This document shows positions 7,662 through 15,051 of a stretch of DNA of 64,000 nucleotides, in pieces (position 1 is the first letter of the stretch; every line of letters starts with the position of its first letter). The translations under genes were made by a program, and so were the position numbers. The DNA is taken from assembly GCF_004792695.1 (NCBI RefSeq), contig NZ_SRXU01000003.1:124001-188000 (forward strand), in the 5' to 3' direction. This DNA is from Sphingomonas naasensis. Its GTDB lineage: Bacteria; Pseudomonadota; Alphaproteobacteria; Sphingomonadales; Sphingomonadaceae. The notes under the pieces were generated by a model, which worked only from the letters and a program-made list of their open reading frames with translations, did no database searches and was not told where the DNA came from.

Positions 7662-8680
7662 TCGATCTCGACGATTTCGACCTTCCCGAACCGCCCGTCG
7701 CGGCGATGGGCGGCGATGGCGATGTCCGCTTCGACCAGGCGGACATCGACGCGCTGTTCGGCGATCTCGGCGGCCCCGTCGAGAAGAAGAAGGGCCTGCG
7801 CGCGGTCATCGAGTCCAAAGTCATCAGCCACGAGCGTCTGCCGATGCTCGAAGTGGTCTGCGACCGCGTGGTCCGCGCCTTCGCCTCGTCGATGCGCAAC
7901 CTCACGTCGGACGCGATCGACGTCAGCCTCGAGAACGTCACCTCGATCCGCTTCGGCGAGTTCATGAACCGGGTGATGCTCCCGGCGATGGTCGGCGTGT
8001 TCAAGGTCCAGGAGTGGGAGAGCTACGGGCTCGTCACGGTCGAATCGAGCCTGATCTATGCCGTGGTCGACGCGCTGCTCGGCGGTCGCGGCGGCGGTGC
8101 GCCGACACTGATCGACGGCCGCGCCTTCACCACGATCGAGACCGGCCTCGTCTCGCGCATGCTCGAGCTCGCGCTCAAGGATTTCGCCAACGCGTTCGAG
8201 CCGATCGAGCCGATCAACATCGATCTCGAGCGCATCGAGAGCAATCCGCGCTTCGCCGCGATCGCCGGCACCTCGAACATCTGCGCGATCGCCACCTTCC
8301 GCGTCGACATGGACGGCCGCGGCGGCGAGTTCACCATGGTGTTCCCCTATGCGACGCTCGAGCCCGTCCGCCACAAGCTGCTCCAGCGCTTCATGGGCGA
8401 GAAGAGCGGCCGCGACGGCGTGTGGGAGGCGCACATGGCCTCCGAGATCCGCAAGACCAATGTCAGCGTCAACGTCGTGCTCGGCGAAAAGCCGATGTCG
8501 ATCGCCGACCTGAAGGCGCTCGAGGTCGGCCAGACCATCGCGCTCCACAAGAGCCCCGACGACGCGCTCGACCTCGCCTGTGGCGGCGTCACGCTCGCCC
8601 AGGCCCAGATCGGCCAGCGCCGCGGCAAGGTCGCCGTGCGCCTCGTCAACGATGTTTCCAACGGAAAGAAAATCGCATGA
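7658..8680 (+). CDS. fliM: flagellar motor switch protein FliM
   Basis: C-ring component that binds phospho-CheY and sets the rotation direction. The 340 aa contain a CheY-binding-like segment DQADIDALFGDL near residue 27-38, placed after an extra acidic N-terminal stretch (MIDLDDFDLPEPP). The CheC-like middle domain follows (NVTSIRFGEFMNRVMLP, ESSLIYAVVDALLGGRGGG, SRMLELALKDFANAFEPIEPI), then the C-terminal SpoA domain (VNVVLGEKPMSIADLKALEVG). Overlaps fliL and the next gene by 4 bases each, indicating a tightly coupled operon. Confidence 0.97.
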   Translation: MIDLDDFDLPEPPVAAMGGDGDVRFDQADIDALFGDLGGPVEKKKGLRAVIESKVISHERLPMLEVVCDRVVRAFASSMRNLTSDAIDVSLENVTSIRFGEFMNRVMLPAMVGVFKVQEWESYGLVTVESSLIYAVVDALLGGRGGGAPTLIDGRAFTTIETGLVSRMLELALKDFANAFEPIEPINIDLERIESNPRFAAIAGTSNICAIATFRVDMDGRGGEFTMVFPYATLEPVRHKLLQRFMGEKSGRDGVWEAHMASEIRKTNVSVNVVLGEKPMSIADLKALEVGQTIALHKSPDDALDLACGGVTLAQAQIGQRRGKVAVRLVNDVSNGKKIA

Positions 8681-9066
8681 GCTTCGCCCTTCTCGCCAAT
8701 GTGCTGACGATGATCTTCTGCATGGCCGTGCTCGTGCAGAGCGTCCGGATGATGCGCAGCCTGCGCACCGTGAAGGACGGCGCGCTCACCGAAGTGGTGA
8801 CCGCGCTCGAAAAGGCGACCGCCGGCGCGCGCGCGGTGCTGTCCGAGATGAAGGCGACGCTCGGCACCGATTGCGCCCAGCACGCCCGCCTCGTCGAGCA
8901 GGCCCGCGGGCTGCGTGACGAGCTGTCGGACATGATCGGCATCGCCGACGCCGCCTGCGAGCGCGTCGTCAACGCCGTCAGCCTCGCCAATGCGGTGCGC
9001 TCGACCGAAGCCTCGGACGAAGCCGAAGCCGAGGTCGAGACCAAGCCCGAAGCCGAGCTCGCCTGA
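8677..9066 (+). CDS. DUF6468-type flagellar operon protein
   Basis: A 129-aa protein beginning MSFALLANVLTMIFCMAVLVQS, an N-terminal membrane anchor. A helical region with coiled-coil character follows (TEVVTALEKATAGARAVLSEM, HARLVEQARGLRDELSDMI), and an acidic tail rich in Glu and Ala. Genes of this type sit between fliM and motE in many alphaproteobacterial flagellar operons and are classed as DUF6468; this placement is from memory of the family. The mechanism is unknown. The start overlaps fliM (ATGA) and the stop overlaps motE by one base. Confidence 0.75.
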   Translation: MSFALLANVLTMIFCMAVLVQSVRMMRSLRTVKDGALTEVVTALEKATAGARAVLSEMKATLGTDCAQHARLVEQARGLRDELSDMIGIADAACERVVNAVSLANAVRSTEASDEAEAEVETKPEAELA

Positions 9067-9638
9067 TGGCCCGCCCTTCGCTCCTGCTGCTCACCGCGGC
9101 CGCCTCGGCGCTCGCCGTCGTCGCCAACGCCTCGACGATCGCCGCCGACGCGACGCAGAGCAGCGCGCCCAAGACCCGGCTCGGCAGCTCGATCGAGCAG
9201 GACCTCGCCCAGCGCGACGCCGACGCCGCGCGCCGCAAGCGCGGGCTCGACCTGCGCGAGCAGGCGACCAAGGCCGCGCAGGCGCGGCTCGAGGCCGATC
9301 TCGCCGCACGCCAGAAGGAAGCCGAAGCCGCCGCCACGCCGGGCAGCACCGCCGGCGGCGCCCCGGAGGCCGCCGACGCGCAGTTCGACGAGCTCGCCCG
9401 CATCTATCAGGCGATGAAGCCCAAGGCCGCCGCGGTGGTCTTCGAGCAGCTCGACATGGAAGTGCAGATGAAGGTCGCGCAGCGCATGCGCGAGCGTTCG
9501 ACTGCGATGATCATGGCGGCGATGACGCCCAAGGGCGCCGCCGCGCTCAGCATGGCGCTGGCGCGCAAGTCGGCGCGCATGGCCGCGGTCGCCCCGCCTG
9601 CCGGGGCGCGGCCGCAGCGGCCGACCGCGGCGCGCTGA
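9066..9638 (+). CDS. motE: MotE-like flagellar chaperone (MgtE N-domain-like)
   Basis: A 190-aa exported or membrane-anchored protein. A hydrophobic N-terminus (SLLLLTAAASALAVVANAS) is followed by a charged coiled coil (residues about 45-85). The C-terminal domain is of the MgtE-N/FliG type (ARIYQAMKPKAAAVVFEQLD, MKVAQRMRERSTAMIMAAM, KGAAALSMAL). In rhizobia MotE is a periplasmic chaperone for MotC, and homologues accompany fliM across alphaproteobacteria. Last gene of the fliL operon, closed by the terminator at 9657-9687. The symbol rests on family resemblance. Confidence 0.8.
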   Translation: MARPSLLLLTAAASALAVVANASTIAADATQSSAPKTRLGSSIEQDLAQRDADAARRKRGLDLREQATKAAQARLEADLAARQKEAEAAATPGSTAGGAPEAADAQFDELARIYQAMKPKAAAVVFEQLDMEVQMKVAQRMRERSTAMIMAAMTPKGAAALSMALARKSARMAAVAPPAGARPQRPTAAR

Positions 9639-9656
9639 GGCTCCCGACAAGAAAGC

Positions 9657-9687
9657 AAAAGGCCGGGGAGCGATCCCCGGCCTTTTT
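9657..9687 (+). terminator. intrinsic terminator of the fliL-motE operon
   Basis: AAAAGGCCGGGGA pairs with TCCCCGGCC and is followed by five T residues (9683-9687), 19 bases after the motE stop. Confidence 0.92.
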
Positions 9688-9737
9688 CATGCACGTCCCT
9701 TTTTCCCTCTCCCTTGGGAGAGGGAGAGACGTCCGCT

Positions 9738-10433
9738 TCACTTCACCTCAAGCTCGAGCTGGTAGAGCGAGCTCATGATCTTGGTGAACTGCGGCTCGAC
9801 CGTGCGGCCATAGCCGCCCTGGTTGCGCACGCGGATGCCGAGCGGGCGGCCGCCCAGGCTCGCCGAGATGCGGTAGCGGCTGACCGCCACGCCCTTGATC
9901 GCATCACCGTCGCCGGTGCTCACCGGAGTGCCGGTGAACGGCGCGCCGCCGTCGAGCGGTTCGAACTTGATCTGCACCTGCCGCGTGTCGACCCCCGACA
10001 TGATCGGCGTGTAGACGATCACCGACCCGCCATAGCTCTTGCCGCCCTCGCTCACCCCCGAGGTGCGCAGCGTGAAGTTGCGGACCGCGCCCTGGTTGCC
10101 GGCGAAGCTGTCCTCGTCGTCGGGCGCGAGGTCGGTCTCGATCTTCTCGCCGCCGACCATGCGGAATGCCTTGCCGCTGGTGTTCCACGTCACATGGATG
10201 TGCGGCAGCATGATCCGGTAGTTGCCATTGGCATCGGTCGTGCCGCTGGCATAGCTGTTGTAGAGCAGTTCGTTGTCGGCGAGGATCTTGGCGCGCGGCA
10301 CCGGCCGGCCCTGCTCGTCGACCACCCGGCCCTTGACCACCCAGCGCTCGACGGTCTGCGCCTGGCTCGGCTCGGCGGCGCAGCCCGCCACCGTCATCGC
10401 CGCCGCGCAGGCCAACAGGGAAAACGCACGCAT
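9738..10433 (-). CDS. putative lipoprotein with carboxypeptidase-regulatory-like domain, copy A
   Basis: A 231-aa predicted lipoprotein (MRAFSLLACAAAMTVAGC, lipobox VAGC). Residues about 30-80 form a carboxypeptidase-regulatory/Ig-like beta fold (VVKGRVVDEQGRPVPRAKIL, SGTTDANGNYRIMLPHIHV). An unrecognised C-terminal beta domain follows (VAVSRYRISASLGGRPLGIR, VEPQFTKIMSSLYQLELEV). ATG 10433 has GGAGG five bases upstream. A close paralogue is encoded immediately upstream (10558-11262). The HxH in the LPHIHV segment recalls dioxygenase-like beta folds, but no catalytic set is evident. Role in the flagellar locus is unknown. Confidence 0.75.
   Translation of the reverse strand: MRAFSLLACAAAMTVAGCAAEPSQAQTVERWVVKGRVVDEQGRPVPRAKILADNELLYNSYASGTTDANGNYRIMLPHIHVTWNTSGKAFRMVGGEKIETDLAPDDEDSFAGNQGAVRNFTLRTSGVSEGGKSYGGSVIVYTPIMSGVDTRQVQIKFEPLDGGAPFTGTPVSTGDGDAIKGVAVSRYRISASLGGRPLGIRVRNQGGYGRTVEPQFTKIMSSLYQLELEVK
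10234..10407. repeat. 174-bp near-identical repeat, copy A (5' part of lipoprotein gene)
   Basis: By eye this stretch matches 11060-11233 with a single mismatch, while the flanking parts of the two genes have diverged clearly. The pattern fits recent gene conversion between the tandem lipoprotein genes. Confidence 0.85.
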
Positions 10434-10557
10434 ATCTACCTCCCGCATAGATCGATTTCGGGACGTGTCTGTGGCGCGACCCGGACGGGCGCGAGCCGGA
10501 CGCGACCAAAAGCGACAGCCGCGCGACGGCCCCCGCGGCGGCGTTCCCGCACGCGGC

Positions 10558-11262
10558 TCAGGGGTCCTGCACCTGCAGCGACAGGTCGTAGAGCCCGGTC
10601 ATCACCTTGTGAAAGCTGGGCTCGACATAGGGGCCGTAGCTTCCCTCGTTGCGCATACGGATCTTGAGCGGCCGCCCCTTCCAGCTCGCCGATATCCGGT
10701 AGCGGTCGACCGGCACGTCGGGCACGGCGTTGCCGTCCCCGGTATTCTTCACCACCGCCGTGAACGCCGGACGCCCGTCGAGCGGCTCGAATTTGAGCTG
10801 CGCCCCCACCGTATCGAAGATCGAGCCGGGCTCCGAATAGAGCACGACCGACGCGCCATAATGGCCGCCATCGGGGCGCTCGCCCGCGGCGCGCAGGGTG
10901 AAGTTGCGGACCGCGCCGGTGTTGCCGGCGAAGGAATCGTCATTGTCGGGCGAAAGGTTGGTCTCGATCTTCTCGCCGCCGACGATCCGTACCGCCTGGC
11001 CGCTCATGCTCCATGTCACATGGACGTGCGGCAGCAGGATCCGGTAGTTGCCGTTGGCGTCGGTCGTGCCGCTGGCATAGCTGTTGTAGAGCAGTTCGTT
11101 GTCGGCGAGGATCTTGGCGCGCGGCACCGGCCGGCCCTGCTCGTCGACCACCCGGCCCTTGACCACCCAGCGCTCGACGGCCTGCGCCTGGCTCGGCTCG
11201 GCGGCGCAGCCCGCCACCGTCATCGCCGCCGCGACGATCCCCAACGCATCCAGACCGCGCAA
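10558..11262 (-). CDS. putative lipoprotein with carboxypeptidase-regulatory-like domain, copy B
   Basis: A 234-aa paralogue of the downstream lipoprotein, with the same lipobox region (AAAMTVAGC) and regulatory-like beta domain. The later parts differ more (RPDGGHYGASVVLYSEPG against GGKSYGGSVIVYTP). The start is taken as TTG 11262: GGGAGG stands 5 nt upstream exactly as before the ATG of copy A, whereas the in-frame ATG 11277 has no such site. The gene is in tandem with copy A, with a 124-bp gap. No function recognised. Confidence 0.72.
   Translation of the reverse strand: MRGLDALGIVAAAMTVAGCAAEPSQAQAVERWVVKGRVVDEQGRPVPRAKILADNELLYNSYASGTTDANGNYRILLPHVHVTWSMSGQAVRIVGGEKIETNLSPDNDDSFAGNTGAVRNFTLRAAGERPDGGHYGASVVLYSEPGSIFDTVGAQLKFEPLDGRPAFTAVVKNTGDGNAVPDVPVDRYRISASWKGRPLKIRMRNEGSYGPYVEPSFHKVMTGLYDLSLQVQDP
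11060..11233. repeat. 174-bp near-identical repeat, copy B
   Basis: Partner of 10234-10407 at a constant offset of 826 bases, one mismatch. Confidence 0.85.
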
Positions 11263-11369
11263 TTTCGCCTCCCGCATCGAATCGATGCGAGGCTCTGCGT
11301 GCCGCCGCCCGCCGGCGCGAGCGCCCGGCGACGAAGGCGAACGGCCGCGCGACGCAGCCGGCTGGCGGG

Positions 11370-11789
11370 TCAGTTGTAGCTGGCGGCGACTTCGACGAGC
11401 AGGACGCGCGACACGCCGGGGTCGGCGGCCTTGATCGCGGCGCTCAGATCATGGTCGAGCCGTTCGGCGTCGACCGCGCGCAGCCCGGAGGCGTTGAGCC
11501 GGGCGAATTCGAGCGCGGCGGCGACGGTGGTCTCGCGCAGCGCGGGCAGCGTGGCGGTCGCCGCGGCGGCCGCCGCGGCGTCGTGCGTCTCGAGGACGAG
11601 CGTGAAGCGCATGTTGCCGGAGACGCGATCGGCCTCGATGATCGGCACGACCACCTGCGTCATCGGCACGAGGTTGAGCCCCGCGCCACCGCCGCCGCCC
11701 CCGCCCCCGCCGGACGCATGCGCGCCGCCGCTGCCCGGAAAGGGCACCAGCGCCGTGGTCAGCGCGAGCGCGGCGAGACTCTTACGCAC
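11370..11789 (-). CDS. small exported protein with FliL-like C-terminal region
   Basis: A 139-aa protein with signal peptide (MRKSLAALALTTALVPFPGSGGAHA), then nine consecutive Gly residues from a C-rich tract (about 11690-11710), then a compact domain (MTQVVVPIIEADRVSGNMRF, ARLNASGLRAVDAERLDHDL, VSRVLLVEVAAS). The arrangement of the last part resembles the periplasmic domain of FliL, but that is only an impression. GTG 11789 has GAGGAG seven bases upstream. It is divergent from the gene pair at 11869-13925 and shares a CTATAATAG control element with it. Confidence 0.65.
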   Translation of the reverse strand: MRKSLAALALTTALVPFPGSGGAHASGGGGGGGGGAGLNLVPMTQVVVPIIEADRVSGNMRFTLVLETHDAAAAAAATATLPALRETTVAAALEFARLNASGLRAVDAERLDHDLSAAIKAADPGVSRVLLVEVAASYN

Positions 11790-11830
11790 GTCAAAACTCC
11801 TCGGTCCGGGCAGTCAACTACGCGCCCATG

Positions 11831-11843
11831 CCTCTATAATAGA
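11831..11843. promoter_or_regulatory. divergent control element with CTATAATAG
   Basis: TATAAT at 11835-11840 lies in CCTCTATAATAGAAAG, between two divergent genes. The nonamer is the same near-palindrome as in the flgF/fliL gap. The start codon on the right is 29 bp away and that on the left 42 bp away. Confidence 0.5.
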
Positions 11844-11868
11844 AAGAAATGAGGCAGAAGGTGTGTCA

Positions 11869-12144
11869 GTGAGTCACGATCAACGTCCCGGACGGATGCG
11901 CGTCGTACAGGATCCGGCCGGCGGTGCCGCCGCCGGGCGTCGTCGCGCCGACCCGGTGACGATCGACGCCGATCCGAACTCATTCGAGGTCGTCGGCGGC
12001 GCGGGCAACGCGGCCGCCGCCGGCGTCGCGGGCGCCGCTGCCGGCAAGCCCGGACTGCCGCTGCTTCCCGCCGGGCTGTTCCTGCTCGCCTGCGCGGCCG
12101 GCGGGGTGCTCGTCGCAGTCGTCCGTCCGCTGGGTCTCGGCTGA
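11869..12144 (+). CDS. small membrane protein of unknown function
   Basis: A 91-residue protein starting MSHDQRPGRMRVVQDPAGG. GTG 11869 was chosen because GAAGG lies 7 nt upstream; GTG 11863 would be too close. A soluble basic N-terminal half is followed by an Ala/Gly-rich stretch and one membrane span near the C-terminus (LPAGLFLLACAAGGVLVAVV). No family recognised. The stop overlaps the next ATG by one base, so it is translationally coupled to the 593-aa repeat protein. Confidence 0.6.
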   Translation: MSHDQRPGRMRVVQDPAGGAAAGRRRADPVTIDADPNSFEVVGGAGNAAAAGVAGAAAGKPGLPLLPAGLFLLACAAGGVLVAVVRPLGLG

Positions 12145-13925
12145 TGCGCACTGCCCTGATCGCGCTGCTCGCCGGCGCCGCCACCGCCACCCCGCATGCC
12201 GCGCCGCACGTCGCGGCGCCCGATGCCGCGCCCGCCGCCAGCAAGCCCGGTGTGGGTGCCGCCAGCGCGACGCTGCCGCCCTTCGCCGCCACGCTCGCCC
12301 AGATGCCGATGATCACCGGCGCCTCGGGCTGGCACGGCGACGCCGGCGATGCCGGCTGGGCGGCGCTCGCTGCGTCGCGCCCCGAGACCCGCCAGCTCAG
12401 TCGCTGGAGCTTCGCGCTCGGCCTGATCGGCGAGGGCCGCGGCGCCGAGGCGCTCGGCGTGCTCGACGTGATGCAGGCGAGCGACCGCGATCTCGGCCTC
12501 GTCGCGCCCTTCCTCCTCGCCCGCGGCGTCGCGCTGACGCTGGTCGATCGCGACGAGGACGCGGTCACCGCGCTGTCCGCCGAAGAGCTCGCCACCAATC
12601 CCGAGGCTTGTGCGTGGCGGATGCGCGCGCTCGCCCATGCCGGCGACGCCCAGGCCGCGGTCCGCCAGGTCAATTGCGCGCTCCCCGCGATCAACGCCCG
12701 CGCCCCCGAGGCGCGCGCCCCCTTCGTGCTCGCCGCCGCCGGCGCCGCGATCGACGCCGGCCAGCCCGGCCCGGCGCTCGCCTGGCTCAAGCTGTTCGAC
12801 GATCAGAACCCCGAGGCCAATGTGCTGCGCGGCCGTGCGCTCGTCGCCACCGGCGATCCGCAGGGCGGCCGGCTCCGCCTCGATCGCGCCGCGATCAGCG
12901 GCGATGCCGCGGTCAAGGCGCAGGCGAAGCTCGGGATGATCGAGGCCGGGCTCGCGACGCACAGCCTCGCCCCCGCCGAGGCGCTCCGCCAGCTCGACGC
13001 GCTCCGCTTCGGCTGGCGCGGCGGCCCGATCGAGCAGCGCGTGCTCGAGATCCAGCTTCGCCTCGCCACCGAGGCGCACGACTTGCGCGGCCAGCTCCGC
13101 GCCGGCGCCGCGCTGATCCGCTATTTCAAGCTCGGCGCCAGGGCGGTGCCGATGCTCGCCGAGCTCCAGGCCCAGCTCGCCGCGGCGCTCGCGCCCGACA
13201 GCGGCGTGGCGTTGCCCGAGGCCGCCGGCCTCTATTGGGATTATCGCGAGCTGGCCCCGGCCGGTGCCGAGGGCGACGCGCTGGTGCTGCGCCTCGCCGG
13301 CCGGCTGCAGGACGCCTCGCTCTACGCCCGCGCCGCCGAGCTGCTGCAATATCAGCTCACCCAGCGCGCGCAGGACGTCGCGCAGGGCCCGCTGTCGGTC
13401 AAGGTCGCCTCGCTCCACATCCTCGCCGGCCGGCCCGACCGCGCGCTCGACGCGATCCGCACCACCGAGCAGCCGAGCTATTCGGACGCGATGCGGCAGG
13501 ACCGCAAGCGCATCGAGGCCGTCGCGCTCTATCGCATGGGCAAGACCGACGCGGCCGCGGCCGCGCTCGAGGGCCTGCCCGACGCGCACGCGATCCGCGC
13601 CGAGATGCGCTGGCAGGTCAAGGACTGGGGCAATTTCGTCACCGAGAACAGCCTTCCCGCGCCGAGGGGCCTGAGCGAGCCGGCGCAAGCCGCGGTGCTC
13701 CGTCAGGCCGTCGCGCTGGCGATGCTCGGCCGCGAGGACCAGCTCGCCGCCTTGCGCGCGCGCTATGCCGGTGCCTTCAAGGGCCTGCCCAGCGCCTCGG
13801 CGTTCGACGTCCTGACCCGCAACGTCGGCAGCATCGATCCCGCCGCGATCGGCGCGGCGATGACCGCGATCCCGCAGGCCAGCCCCGCCGGCGCCACCGG
13901 CGATCTGCTCGACGCGGCTTCCTGA
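12144..13925 (+). CDS. exported TPR-like repeat protein of the flagellar locus
   Basis: A 593-aa Ala-rich protein with an N-terminal signal (MRTALIALLAGAATATPHA). From about residue 75 onward it is a continuous array of helical hairpins of TPR or Sel1 character (ALGLIGEGRGAEALGVLDVM, FVLAAAGAAIDAGQPGPALAW, LYARAAELLQYQLTQRAQDV, AVALYRMGKTDAAAAALEGL). It is likely periplasmic and protein-binding. It is coupled to a small membrane protein upstream and lies between the motor and hook operons, so a motility scaffold role is plausible but inferred only from position. No enzyme motif is seen. Confidence 0.75.
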   Translation: MRTALIALLAGAATATPHAAPHVAAPDAAPAASKPGVGAASATLPPFAATLAQMPMITGASGWHGDAGDAGWAALAASRPETRQLSRWSFALGLIGEGRGAEALGVLDVMQASDRDLGLVAPFLLARGVALTLVDRDEDAVTALSAEELATNPEACAWRMRALAHAGDAQAAVRQVNCALPAINARAPEARAPFVLAAAGAAIDAGQPGPALAWLKLFDDQNPEANVLRGRALVATGDPQGGRLRLDRAAISGDAAVKAQAKLGMIEAGLATHSLAPAEALRQLDALRFGWRGGPIEQRVLEIQLRLATEAHDLRGQLRAGAALIRYFKLGARAVPMLAELQAQLAAALAPDSGVALPEAAGLYWDYRELAPAGAEGDALVLRLAGRLQDASLYARAAELLQYQLTQRAQDVAQGPLSVKVASLHILAGRPDRALDAIRTTEQPSYSDAMRQDRKRIEAVALYRMGKTDAAAAALEGLPDAHAIRAEMRWQVKDWGNFVTENSLPAPRGLSEPAQAAVLRQAVALAMLGREDQLAALRARYAGAFKGLPSASAFDVLTRNVGSIDPAAIGAAMTAIPQASPAGATGDLLDAAS

Positions 13926-13974
13926 CCCTCGAGCCGCCCGATCCCGGGACGAAACGCGCTCGCCACGAGCGGTG

Positions 13975-14047
13975 CTCCTGCGAAACCAGGAGCCGAGGAC
14001 CGCGAGCGATTCCCGTGAGGCTCCGTGCGCCTGCTTTCGCAGGAGCG
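13975..14047. repeat. interrupted inverted repeat (REP-like)
   Basis: GCTCCTGCGAAA (13975-13986) is mirrored by TTTCGCAGGAGC (14036-14047). The layout is the same kind as the intergenic palindromes at 44396, 46369 and 54918. Probably a repetitive intergenic element between convergent genes. Confidence 0.5.
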
Positions 14048-14071
14048 CTGGCTTCGGTCACGCGAACATGA

Positions 14072-14103
14072 AAAAGGGGCCACCGCTCGCGCGGCAGCCC
14101 CTT
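14072..14103 (-). terminator. intrinsic terminator of flgEKL
   Basis: On the - strand GGGGCTGCCGC pairs (one or two wobble pairs) with GCGGTGGCCCC, followed by five T residues, 29 bases after the flgL stop. Confidence 0.85.
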
Positions 14104-14131
14104 CTCGCCCTCGACCCGAGGGGTGACCGGT

Positions 14132-15040
14132 TTACCGGATATAGTTGACCAGGCTCAGATCGGAGAGCTGCGAGAACACCGAATAGCTCGCCTGGAGCAT
14201 CGTCTTCTGCTGCGCCAGATCGAGCGCGACCTGGCCGAGATCGGCGTCTTCGTTGGTCTCGATCACGCCCTCGAGCAGCAGCCCGCGCTCCTCGCCGCGC
14301 GTGGTGAGCGTCTCGACCTGATTCTGCTTGCGGCCATTGTCGGCATTGACGGCGCGCAGGCTGTCGATCCCGGTGCCGAGCTGGCCGACGGCTTGCTTGA
14401 GCGCGTCGAGCTGCGCCGCGGTCGGCTTGGCGCCGATCGTCCCGGCCTGCGCCAGCGTCTTGAACGCCGCATAGAGGTCCTTGCCCACTGCGCTCGCGGT
14501 GATGCCATAGGTCACGTCGACGCCGTCGGCGACGCGGGCGCTCGCGCGGACGCCGTCGTCCTTGAACGCGTCGGCGACGTTGGTCGTAGCGACCTCGGCC
14601 AGCGTGTTGGGCGTGAACGGCGTTCCGTCGGTCTGCGAGCCGGCGAACAGCGGCGCGCCGCCTTCGCTGCCGTTGAGCGAGGTGCGATACTGGCTGAACG
14701 CGGTATCGATCGCCTCCTGCAGGCCGGCGGCGTCGCCGGTGCCGATCGCGTTGAGGATGTCGGTCTTGAGATCGCCGGTCGCCTTCTCGATGCCTTCGAG
14801 ATGGCCCTGATAGATCGACAGGGTGGTGCCCACGCGCTTCGCCACGGTCGACTGCGCATCCTGCCGCGCGAGCAGGCTGTGCGCCGAGAGGTTGCGCACG
14901 GTCTCGGTGCCGAGATCGGCGAAGTCCGCGGCCTTCTTGCCGGTCGAGAGGCGCTGCTGGGTGAGCGCCAGCGCCGATTGCGAACGCTGGATCGCGCTCG
15001 ACATGGTCCGCTGGAGCGGGATGGTGGCTACGCGAGTCAT
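14132..15040 (-). CDS. flgL: hook-filament junction protein FlgL
   Basis: Second junction protein joining hook to filament, 302 aa. It has the flagellin-like N-terminus (TIPLQRTMSSAIQRSQSALA, LTQQRLSTGKKAADFADLG) and the C-terminal helix (ETNEDADLGQVALDLAQQKT, MLQASYSVFSQLSDLSLVNYIR split by normal FlgL spacing). Length fits the family. Last gene of flgE-flgK-flgL, 11 bp after flgK. Confidence 0.95.
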   Translation of the reverse strand: MTRVATIPLQRTMSSAIQRSQSALALTQQRLSTGKKAADFADLGTETVRNLSAHSLLARQDAQSTVAKRVGTTLSIYQGHLEGIEKATGDLKTDILNAIGTGDAAGLQEAIDTAFSQYRTSLNGSEGGAPLFAGSQTDGTPFTPNTLAEVATTNVADAFKDDGVRASARVADGVDVTYGITASAVGKDLYAAFKTLAQAGTIGAKPTAAQLDALKQAVGQLGTGIDSLRAVNADNGRKQNQVETLTTRGEERGLLLEGVIETNEDADLGQVALDLAQQKTMLQASYSVFSQLSDLSLVNYIR

Positions 15041-15051
15041 AAGGGCTCCGA

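Noticed and set aside
11880..13688. 602-aa open frame on the - strand
   Set aside because: Mirror of the TPR-like gene; composition typical of antisense frames in high-GC DNA, no start signal, no motif.
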